Translations under genes and position numbers: made by a program
Origin: DAOMNN01 sp035443825
GTDB lineage: Bacteria; Pseudomonadota; Gammaproteobacteria; Burkholderiales; Rhodocyclaceae
Assembly (NCBI GenBank): GCA_035443825.1
Contig: DAOMNN010000002.1
Location: forward strand, 1-64,000
Direction: 5' to 3'
Length of the DNA stretch: 64,000 nt
The notes under the pieces: generated by a model
Told to the model about the DNA's origin: nothing
The model's database searches: none
What the model saw: only the letters and a program-made list of their open reading frames with translations
Part shown: in pieces, positions 19,199-26,368 of the stretch
How positions within the stretch are numbered: the first letter of the stretch is position 1
Layout: each line of letters opens with the position of its first letter

Positions 19199-19828
19199 AT
19201 GAACGCTACGGTGCAATCCGGAAGCGCCGAGATGGCCGACCTGGCTTTTTCGGTTCGCGGAGAGCAGATTCCCTCCGACTACCGGCACGCGCTGTGGACC
19301 GCCCTGCACGCCGCAGCGCCGTGGCTGGAGGACGAACCGCGCGCCGGAATCCTCGGCATTCGCACCGTGGCGACCGAACGCGGCGTTTGCCTGCTTGCGC
19401 GCCGTGCCAACCTCACGCTGCGCCTGCCGATGCATCGCCTTGCCACGGCGGCCGCCGCCCTCGAAGGCAGACGTATCGAAGTGGCCGGCGAAACGGTCGA
19501 GATCGGCACGAGCCACGTGCGCCCACTGCCGATCGCCAACACCCTCTATGCGGACTTCGTTGCCACCGGCAGCTGCGAGGAAACACGGTTTCAGAACGAA
19601 GTGGCCGAAGCACTGATCTCGGCCGGTGTGTCCGCTTCCGTTCGTTTCATCTGCGGCCGCCCCCGCACGCTGCATGCGGGTGGCGAGGAAATGAGCGGCT
19701 ACGCGGTGGTACTGCACGAACTGCGGCCGGACGACGCGCTGACCCTGTTGCACGAAGGTCTCGGGGGTGGGCGCAAACTCGGTTGCGGAATTTTCATTCA
19801 GCACAAGGCCATCGCAGGTCTGAGCTGA
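19199..19828 (+). CDS. Orphan Cas6/Cmx6-like RAMP protein
   Basis: 209 residues from ATG 19199, preceded by GAGGGAGA. The C-terminal glycine-rich loop GLGGGRKLGCGIF (residues 187-199) is the signature of Cas6-type RAMP endoribonucleases. The N-terminal half has the Cmx6-like pattern (IPSDYRHALWTAL, then ILGIRTV, LTLRLP and the EGRRIEVAGETVEIG block). No CRISPR array or other cas gene is visible in the window. Histidines H26 and H34 are present, but whether the catalytic histidine survives cannot be judged without an alignment. It sits inside a sulfur operon between sqr and a DsrC-like gene, so an RNA-processing role, or a reused fold, in sulfur metabolism is open. Confidence 0.65.
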   Translation: MNATVQSGSAEMADLAFSVRGEQIPSDYRHALWTALHAAAPWLEDEPRAGILGIRTVATERGVCLLARRANLTLRLPMHRLATAAAALEGRRIEVAGETVEIGTSHVRPLPIANTLYADFVATGSCEETRFQNEVAEALISAGVSASVRFICGRPRTLHAGGEEMSGYAVVLHELRPDDALTLLHEGLGGGRKLGCGIFIQHKAIAGLS

Positions 19829-19891
19829 ACCCCGACATGGCGGGACGGACGCGTCGCGCCGGAAACCTGAGACAACAATGGAGGCACGCAA

Positions 19892-20221
19892 ATGGGCTAC
19901 ATCGTCAATGGCGTCGAACTCGAAACTGACGACCAGGGTTATCTTCTGGAAGCGGATTTCAGCGACGAGGTGGTACGGGTGATCGCGGCAGCAGACGGCA
20001 TCGAACTCACCGATGCTCACCTCGAGGTCGTCGAGTATCTGCGCAACAGCTACCGCGAGCATGGCCACACGCCGAACTTCCGTGCCATGCTGAAAGAAAT
20101 GCAGGAGCTCAATCCGGCTGCCGACAGCAAGTATCTCTACGACCTCTTCCCGTTGGGTCCAGCCAAGCAGGGTGCGCGCGTCGCAGGCCTGCCCCAGCCT
20201 TTGGGCAAGGGCGGCTACTGA
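19892..20221 (+). CDS. DsrC/TusE-family protein without cysteines (RspA-like)
   Basis: 109 residues, GGAGG before ATG 19892. The DsrC fold is clear (GYLLEADFSDEVV, YLYDLFPLGPAKQ, RVAGLPQP). The protein contains no cysteine: the position of C99 in DsrC is Gly (KQGAR), and the C-terminus ends LGKGGY instead of a penultimate Cys. Members lacking both cysteines have been proposed to be regulatory (RspA group) because they cannot carry sulfur. It lies between the Cas6-like gene and the tandem TusA gene. Confidence 0.88.
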   Translation: MGYIVNGVELETDDQGYLLEADFSDEVVRVIAAADGIELTDAHLEVVEYLRNSYREHGHTPNFRAMLKEMQELNPAADSKYLYDLFPLGPAKQGARVAGLPQPLGKGGY

Positions 20222-20281
20222 CTCCCGCCACATCGCCACGATCATGCCTTCAGCAAGGCACGCAAGAAAGGAAATCCTGCA

Positions 20282-20773
20282 ATGAACCGCAAAGACCTGC
20301 CGACACCCAACGCCATCATCGACCTCAAGGGCCTGAGTTGTCCCGGCCCGATCGTCACCGCCAAGCGGATGGTCGACGACCTCGCCGAAGGTGAAGTCCT
20401 CCTGCTGGTATCCGACTGCCCCGGCACGGAAGCCGACCTGTTTGCCTGGGCAAGGGTGACCGGGAATCAGGTGGTCACCAGCGAAAAACGCGCTGATGGT
20501 GGCCACGGCTATTACATTCGCAAGGGCCGCTCCAGCCGTCCCGAAGCACATGCCGTGCTCGACGTACGCGGCGCGGTTTGCCCCGGCCCCATCGTCGAAG
20601 CGCACAAGCTGCTCCACGGCATGCGCGAGGGCGAGGTGCTTTGCCTGGTGAGCGATTGCCCGGGCGTCGAGCGTGACATCAGCTCCTGGACCACCAGCAC
20701 TGGCGTGGAGCTCGTGTTCTCCGCGGAGATCAACCCCGGCGAGTTCGAGTTCTTCATCCGCAAGAACGCCTGA
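20282..20773 (+). CDS. Tandem TusA-domain sulfur-carrier protein
   Basis: 163 residues with AAAGGA before ATG 20282. Two TusA (SirA) domains in series, residues about 10-82 and 88-163, each with the CPGPI motif at its first helix (LSCPGPIV and AVCPGPIV) and a second DCPG motif. TusA cysteines carry persulfide sulfur to DsrEFH in sulfur oxidisers. Single-domain TusA proteins are about 75-80 residues, so this is a fused duplication. It is the only TusA in the window. Confidence 0.9.
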   Translation: MNRKDLPTPNAIIDLKGLSCPGPIVTAKRMVDDLAEGEVLLLVSDCPGTEADLFAWARVTGNQVVTSEKRADGGHGYYIRKGRSSRPEAHAVLDVRGAVCPGPIVEAHKLLHGMREGEVLCLVSDCPGVERDISSWTTSTGVELVFSAEINPGEFEFFIRKNA

Positions 20774-20799
20774 GGGACGGGCCCAAGGAGGCCAACGCC

Positions 20800-21408
20800 A
20801 TGCGAATCAAGAGTCAGTGGTTCAAGAACGAACGAGCGAAGACCACGCGCGAAATTGCCGGTGCAGCAGCCTTCATTGCCTGGCGAATTGCACAGAACAC
20901 GCTCAAGAACATGCGCAAGGCGGACTTCGAGATCGATCCGGGGGCGCAGTACTTCGATTTTCTGGCCGAATGGCTGATCTTCATCGTCCAGGTGGCCGAC
21001 CGGATCGCCTACGAGAAGATGCCGCCCGAGGAGCGCGAGGAGTTTACTTCGGTCATGGCCAACCGGGTCGGGGACATCCTCGCCGACAACCGCAACGACC
21101 TGCTCGGGGCAACGGACAGTGACGACGACAGCGATACCTACAAGAGCCGATTCATAGACCTGCTCAACCTGCGTTCATTCGACTATGCGGACTTCGATTA
21201 CACGGACACCACCATCGACTACGGATTCCTGCGCTACCTGGCCGAACGCCTGAGCCACGTGGTCGGTGAGCGGGACGCGATGTGGGTACGCGACCAGGTG
21301 ATGGAAATCGAGGCCCCTGACGCGGTGGTATCGATCCGCAAGGGCATGCAGGGTCTGTTCGGGGATGCGCCAAGGCGTCCTGCCCGCGCGTCGACGAGCG
21401 GCGACTAG
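20800..21408 (+). CDS. Conserved-looking protein of unknown function
   Basis: 202 residues with AAGGAGG before ATG 20800. No family is recognised. It is largely helical, contains no cysteine or evident membrane span, and has an acidic patch (TDSDDDSDTY, about residues 106-115) and a basic C-terminus rich in Pro and Arg. It is the last gene of the sqr set, 26 bases after the tandem TusA gene, and converges on soxZ. Confidence 0.75.
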   Translation: MRIKSQWFKNERAKTTREIAGAAAFIAWRIAQNTLKNMRKADFEIDPGAQYFDFLAEWLIFIVQVADRIAYEKMPPEEREEFTSVMANRVGDILADNRNDLLGATDSDDDSDTYKSRFIDLLNLRSFDYADFDYTDTTIDYGFLRYLAERLSHVVGERDAMWVRDQVMEIEAPDAVVSIRKGMQGLFGDAPRRPARASTSGD

Positions 21409-21484
21409 GCGATCCGGCGACAACGAACCGGGGCCACGAACAAGAGCAACCCGCGCCGCCGTCCGTGCCGCATCCTGCCCGGGA

Positions 21485-21796
21485 TCAGCCGATCGAGGCC
21501 TGATCGGTGCGCGTTTCGCCCTTGTTGTCGACCCAGGTTATGGTCACGGTGTCGCCTTTCGCGCCACCCTTGAACTTGAAGGACAGGTAGGGATTGCTCG
21601 AGATGCCGCCGCTCATCCGGGCGCTGAGTACGACCTTGTCCTGATGTTTCGCGGTCAGTTCCGTGATGTGATGGGCAGCAATCGCCTTGCCCGAAGCGTC
21701 CTTTCTGAAACCCGACTCCATCGGGTGCGCGACCAGCATCCTGACTTCAGTCACGCCTTCCTTGACTGCCGCGCGAATACGCATCGGTTCCGCCAT
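21485..21796 (-). CDS. soxZ: SoxZ, sulfur-carrier complex partner
   Basis: 103 residues from ATG 21796 with GGGAGAG upstream. Typical SoxZ fold (EVRMLVAHPMESGFRKD, HHITEL, SSNPYLSFKFKG). No signal peptide, as SoxZ is exported with SoxY by the Tat route. It binds SoxY in the periplasm. No soxXAB is present in the window. Confidence 0.93.
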   Translation of the reverse strand: MAEPMRIRAAVKEGVTEVRMLVAHPMESGFRKDASGKAIAAHHITELTAKHQDKVVLSARMSGGISSNPYLSFKFKGGAKGDTVTITWVDNKGETRTDQASIG

Positions 21797-21822
21797 GGTA
21801 TCTCTCCCTATTCCGTTCTGCG

Positions 21823-22287
21823 TCAGGCGCAACCGCCCAGAGTCACCCGTACGCCCTTCCTGGCGTAGTGGAAAGCCCCGTTGGCCTTGACCACCGCGTA
21901 GACATCACAGCTTTCCGCAATCCGCAGGCGTGTGTCTATCTCGGGGATCGTACCCTCCGGGAAGTCGAATATCGCCGCAACCATGTACGGATTCTTTTCG
22001 ATCAGGATTGCGATCTGCTCGGTGCCGGGGATGTGACTCATCACCTGCGCGGTGACCACCGCACCGTTGTCCGCGATGTCCGGAACATTGAGCCACACGT
22101 CCGCACTTTCGGCCGGGCTTCCCGCACCGAGACGTGCGAACGCGTCCGCGATCGTCTTCGCCTCGAACGCTTCCCTGCCCTGAGCGGCCATGGCCGTGCC
22201 GGGGCTGATCAGGCCGGCTGCCATCAGCATGCCGAATACTGCGAGACTGCCGCCCGCCTTGAGCGTATCCCTGCGTTGCAAATCCAT
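21823..22287 (-). CDS. soxY: SoxY, Tat-exported sulfur-carrier protein
   Basis: 154 residues. Twin-arginine signal at the start (LQRRDTLKAGGS), cleavage expected after AMA at about residue 34. The C-terminal swinging arm is GGCA: the carrier Cys is followed by a single residue, whereas many SoxY proteins end GGCGG. It carries thiosulfate-derived sulfur in the periplasm. It is 26 bases upstream of soxZ and follows hdrB. Confidence 0.92.
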   Translation of the reverse strand: MDLQRRDTLKAGGSLAVFGMLMAAGLISPGTAMAAQGREAFEAKTIADAFARLGAGSPAESADVWLNVPDIADNGAVVTAQVMSHIPGTEQIAILIEKNPYMVAAIFDFPEGTIPEIDTRLRIAESCDVYAVVKANGAFHYARKGVRVTLGGCA

Positions 22288-22353
22288 CTTTCGTTTCCTC
22301 CCTATCCACGCACGGTACGCCGACGGCTGCAGCGCCGGCTGCGGTACGCAACG

Positions 22354-23247
22354 CTAAGCAAACTTCTCGAGCTTGTCCGCACGGATCACAAGGCCATCCA
22401 GCCCCGCCTGCTTGGCCGTTCCGCCGTAGGCGACGGACAGGAGCTGCGAGTAGTAGACCACCGGCATGCTGAACTTCGTGCCCTGCTTGCGGTTGATCTC
22501 GCTCTGGTAGACCTCGACGTTGGCCTGACACAGCTGACACGGGGTCACGATCATGTCGGCTCCGTGATCGTAGGCCGACTCGACGATATCGCGGATCTGC
22601 TTCTGCGACTTCTCGGGTTCGGAAAAAGCCAGGGCCCCGCCACAGCACGTTATCTTCTGATCGTAGGACTCGACCGGATCCGCGCCCACGATCTCCACCA
22701 TCCTGTCCAGATACTTGGGGTCCTCGAAGGATTCGCCCGCGATGCCGAATGGACGGTTGGTCTGGCAGCCCACGTACCCGGCGATCTTGAGGCCGTCGAG
22801 CGGCTTCACTACCGGCGCCTTGATACCCTCGAAACCGATGTCCTCGATCAGAACCTCGACGATGTGACGCGCGCGAACCTCGTTCTTCAGGTGCAATCCC
22901 GCTTCGCGCAGCGCTTCGTTGGTTTCGGCCAGAAGACTGTCGGATTCATGCAGCCGTTCGACCGTTTCGCGCGTCGACAACCAGCACGCCGGACAGCCAG
23001 ACACCAGATCCTGGCCGGGCATGTGCTGTTCGACCAGCGACAGGTTGCGCGCATTCACCGCCAGTCGCGGCAGTTCCCCGCCCTCGGCGTAGCCTACGGA
23101 CGCCCCGCAGCAGTTCCAGTCCGGGATCTCGTTGAGCTGGATGTCCAGCTTCTCGCACATGACATCCATCGACGTCAGGAAATTCGATGCCGATGCCCCT
23201 TTCTGCGAGGAACAACCGGGGTAGAACGCGTATTGTTTCTTGGACAT
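22354..23247 (-). CDS. hdrB: HdrB-like subunit with two CCG domains
   Basis: 297 residues. Two CCG motifs are complete: C12-X33-C46-C47-X37-C85-X2-C88, and a second set with GCQTNRPFG, TCCGGALAF and CQLCQANV. Such domains hold the non-cubane [4Fe-4S] cluster pair in HdrB. In qmo loci lacking QmoC, hdrBC is thought to take over the electron output. It lies after hdrC, separated by an inverted-repeat element. Confidence 0.88.
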   Translation of the reverse strand: MSKKQYAFYPGCSSQKGASASNFLTSMDVMCEKLDIQLNEIPDWNCCGASVGYAEGGELPRLAVNARNLSLVEQHMPGQDLVSGCPACWLSTRETVERLHESDSLLAETNEALREAGLHLKNEVRARHIVEVLIEDIGFEGIKAPVVKPLDGLKIAGYVGCQTNRPFGIAGESFEDPKYLDRMVEIVGADPVESYDQKITCCGGALAFSEPEKSQKQIRDIVESAYDHGADMIVTPCQLCQANVEVYQSEINRKQGTKFSMPVVYYSQLLSVAYGGTAKQAGLDGLVIRADKLEKFA

Positions 23248-23266
23248 GGTTACTCTCTCTTGTTAG

Positions 23267-23426
23267 CCCGGATGTTTCGTGAATGCGCGTGATGATCGCG
23301 CCGGGATTTGTTTCGTGGGGGAATTCCGGGAAGGAGCGGCGTAGTGGTTCGTACGCCCGACTGAGCGGGATTTCCCTACGGGACAAAGACCAAGCGAGGG
23401 CGCGCGCAATTCGTGAAACATCCGGG
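23267..23426. repeat. 160-bp element with terminal inverted repeats between hdrC and hdrB
   Basis: CCCGGATGTTTCGTGAAT at 23267-23284 is matched in inverted orientation at 23409-23426 (16 of 18 positions). The element ends exactly next to the hdrC stop codon at 23427 and fills almost the whole hdrC-hdrB gap. The structure suggests a MITE or REP-like unit without coding capacity. No second copy was found by eye in the window. Confidence 0.55.
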
Positions 23427-24047
23427 TCAGATCAGGCCCTTGCGCCGGTCCTCGATCTCCCGGGCCTTGGCAACGATTTTCTGTATCGACGCGGAGTCCT
23501 TGCAACGGTGCCCTCCGAAAATCTCCATCGGATTCAGGCGCTTGGCCTTCATCAGGCCCATGCCGACCTTCTGCATCGCAAGCGCATTCCTGATGCCCTG
23601 TACGAACCCGTCCTTGAAATAGACGCTGAGCGAGAACTTCAGTTCGTTGATCCGGCCCGTCTTCACGAAGTTGTTCCAGAAGATCGTCGCGACGTCGCGC
23701 GTGGGCTGGCCCTTGGGTGCAAGGTCGAGCCGGTGCGAGTAGTTGGCCAGTCCGTGCATGATGTGCGTGATGGGCAGTTTGCGCGGGCAGCGCACGATGC
23801 AGCCGTAACAGGAGGTGCACATCCACATCGCGTCGGACGTGAGCACTTCCTCGCGCTTGCCGGCCATGATCATCATGAAGATCTTCTGCGGCGAATGTTC
23901 CCAATGCGGCCCGAGCGGACACGATCCCGCACACACGCCACACTGCATGCACATCTTGACCCAGTGCCCCTCCTCGACCCGCTCCTCGACCTCCTTGAGG
24001 AAATTGCCCTGGTAGCGGGCCACGGCCTGGCTGTTTGCGTCACTCAT
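23427..24047 (-). CDS. hdrC: HdrC-like two-cluster ferredoxin subunit
   Basis: 206 residues. Two [4Fe-4S] motifs, CMQCGVCAGSCP and CTSCYGCIVRCP, in the first 100 residues, as in HdrC and in the N-terminal half of QmoC. The C-terminal half is soluble; there is no cytochrome b-type membrane domain, so this is not a full QmoC. It transfers electrons between QmoAB and HdrB. Confidence 0.88.
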   Translation of the reverse strand: MSDANSQAVARYQGNFLKEVEERVEEGHWVKMCMQCGVCAGSCPLGPHWEHSPQKIFMMIMAGKREEVLTSDAMWMCTSCYGCIVRCPRKLPITHIMHGLANYSHRLDLAPKGQPTRDVATIFWNNFVKTGRINELKFSLSVYFKDGFVQGIRNALAMQKVGMGLMKAKRLNPMEIFGGHRCKDSASIQKIVAKAREIEDRRKGLI

Positions 24048-24128
24048 GTTGGAGATTCTCCTCGATAGCGGGATCCCGCCCTTGCGCTCTTGCGCGAACC
24101 GTCAGCCGGGTTGGTGCGTTCGACTCCA

Positions 24129-26366
24129 TCAGAACTTCATCGGGGACAGCCCGATCTCCTGAATCTGTGCCACGTAGTCGTTGATCAGCTGCGCGATGCG
24201 TGCATGGTCCGTAATGGCGACCTCGTGGCTGACCACGCGCTCCTTCTCGAGCGACATCTGCGTCAGCGTGTCATCGACCTTGCTCATGCGGTAGTAGGCC
24301 ATTTCCGAGCCACGCACGAAGTGGCACTGATAATCATCGCCCTTCTTGCAACCCAGCATCATCACACCGTCGTAACCGGAGTTGAGCGCATCCGTGATCC
24401 AGATGGTGTTCACCGATCCGAGACAGCGTACCGGGATGGCCCGCACGAAGGCGGAGTACGTATGGCGCTGCAAGCCGGCCATGTCCAACGCCGGATAGGC
24501 ATCGTTCTCGCACGCGAGAATCAGGATGCGCGGCTTCTCCTCGAATTCGTCGGGGATCTCGACCGCCTTGACCTGACTGCCGACCGTGTCGACCGAATAG
24601 TTCTCGAACGAGATCACCCGCACCGGACAGGCCCCCATGCAGGTGCCGCAACGGCGGCAGCGCGACTCGTTGAACACCGGATAGCGCCGTTCATCCTCGT
24701 CGATCGCACCGAACGGACACTCGACGGTACAGCGCTTGCACTGAGTGCAACCTTCGAGGCGAACGATCGGATAGGAAAGATCACCCACGCGCGGATGCGA
24801 CGCGCGACCGCGCGTGGCGTTCTCGACTGCCTGGATCGCCTTGAGGGCGGCGCCGGTCGCGTCTTCCGTGGCCTGGAACATGTCCATCGGGCGCCGCACC
24901 GGACCCGCCGCGTAAATGCCGGTACGACGGGTTTCGTACGGGAAGCAGATGAAGTGGCTGTCGCCGAAGCCGTGCCGCAACTGCGGCATGTCCGGCCCCT
25001 GGCGGTAATTGAGCTTCAGTACCGACTGCGAACGCAGGCGATCGCGCTCCTCGGCAGCCTGCGCGTCACCGCCTTCGGCAACCGTCACGACCTTGTCCCA
25101 CGCGTCCAGATTCACCCCGGCGTTGGGAACCAGCCCTGTCGCGAGGACGACCAGATCGGCTTCCCGCGTCGACTCTTCGTCGAGAATCAGGTCCTTGACG
25201 GTGACCTTGCAGGTGTCGCCCCCGCTGACCGCGGTTGCCTTGGCCTTGCGGAAGATCACGCCCTTGTTCTGCGCACTGCGATAGAAATCCTCGCCCATCC
25301 CGGGCACACGCAGATCGTCGTACAGGATGACCGTATCGACCTCGGGATTGGCATCCTTGAAGTACATCGCCTGCTTGATGCTGGTCGCACAGCAATGGCC
25401 CGAGCAATAGGGCAGATGCTGGCCGGTGGTGTCGCGTTGGCCGGCGCACTGGACGAACACGACGGATTTGACTTCCTTGCCGTCTTCGCGCGTGAGCGGC
25501 CTGCCGTCGGCGGCCATGGCAAGGGCCTCGAGCCCGACCTGATCGATGACGTTCGGCTGCCCGCCGCCCAGCTCCGGCAACTTGCCCGTCTCGTAGGTGG
25601 TGAATCCCGATGTCTGAATGATCGCGCCTACGATTTCCTCGCTCACGACCCCGCTTTCCTGCGCGACGCTGACCTTGAAGCGACCCGGCGCCCCGGCCGT
25701 TTCGGCGAGTGTTGCATTCAGATGGACGGTGATCCGGGGATGGGCCTCCACTGTAGTCGCCAGGGCCTCTACACCTGTCGGCTGAGGTTCGGCGTGCGGT
25801 GCGCGAAACGGCGTGCGTTTCCACATCTGCGCGGCAAAACCGCCCAGCTTGCCGGATTTCTCGACCAGGACGACGTCGTAGCCCGCTTCGGCGGCCTCGT
25901 GCGCCGCGGTCATTCCGGACATTCCCCCGCCCACTACCAGGATGCGCTTGCTGGCGGCCTCGACGGGCGATCCCGTCGGTACGGTCATCTTCTTGACCTC
26001 GGCACAACCCATGCGCACGTAATCCTCCGCCATCTCCTGGCGGACTTCATCATGCTCGGAACCTTCCGCAATGGCCCACAGTACGCCCTCGCGAAGGTTC
26101 GCACGCGAAATCGCCACCCCCGGAAAGCGGAAAGCCTCGGACTTTGAGCGCCGCGAACAGGCAGCGATGCACAGGTGGGTGACGCCCTCGTTGGCGATGT
26201 CGTCACGGATCATCTGCACCCCTTCCGCATTGCACAGGAAGGGATGACCGCGCACCAGCGCCATCTTGCCTTCCTTCTGGGCAATCTTCTCGAGGGTGTC
26301 GACATCGAGCGTATCGCCGATGCCGCAGCCGGAACACACGTAAGCAGCAAACTTGTTTTCGGCCAT
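24129..26366 (-). CDS. qmoB: QmoB, HdrA-like flavoprotein with MvhD domain
   Basis: 745 residues from ATG 26366, with GGAGG ten bases upstream; GTG at 26372 overlapping the qmoA stop is an alternative. The N-terminal part has CSGCG and HLCIAACSRR, then an FAD motif VVGGGMSGMTAAHEAAE, a double ferredoxin region (CTQCKRCTVECP and CRRCGTCMGACP) and a C-terminal MvhD-like domain from about residue 600 (ILILACENDAYPALD, VMMLGCKKGDDYQC). This domain order is that of QmoB, which accepts electrons from APS reductase together with QmoA. Confidence 0.92.
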   Translation of the reverse strand: MAENKFAAYVCSGCGIGDTLDVDTLEKIAQKEGKMALVRGHPFLCNAEGVQMIRDDIANEGVTHLCIAACSRRSKSEAFRFPGVAISRANLREGVLWAIAEGSEHDEVRQEMAEDYVRMGCAEVKKMTVPTGSPVEAASKRILVVGGGMSGMTAAHEAAEAGYDVVLVEKSGKLGGFAAQMWKRTPFRAPHAEPQPTGVEALATTVEAHPRITVHLNATLAETAGAPGRFKVSVAQESGVVSEEIVGAIIQTSGFTTYETGKLPELGGGQPNVIDQVGLEALAMAADGRPLTREDGKEVKSVVFVQCAGQRDTTGQHLPYCSGHCCATSIKQAMYFKDANPEVDTVILYDDLRVPGMGEDFYRSAQNKGVIFRKAKATAVSGGDTCKVTVKDLILDEESTREADLVVLATGLVPNAGVNLDAWDKVVTVAEGGDAQAAEERDRLRSQSVLKLNYRQGPDMPQLRHGFGDSHFICFPYETRRTGIYAAGPVRRPMDMFQATEDATGAALKAIQAVENATRGRASHPRVGDLSYPIVRLEGCTQCKRCTVECPFGAIDEDERRYPVFNESRCRRCGTCMGACPVRVISFENYSVDTVGSQVKAVEIPDEFEEKPRILILACENDAYPALDMAGLQRHTYSAFVRAIPVRCLGSVNTIWITDALNSGYDGVMMLGCKKGDDYQCHFVRGSEMAYYRMSKVDDTLTQMSLEKERVVSHEVAITDHARIAQLINDYVAQIQEIGLSPMKF

Positions 26367-26368
26367 GG

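Noticed and set aside
19199..21408. Possible CRISPR locus around the Cas6-like gene
   Set aside because: No repeat-spacer array and no other cas gene was seen on either strand nearby. The only regular repeat in the window is the 16-bp tandem array at 2543-2622, which has no spacers.
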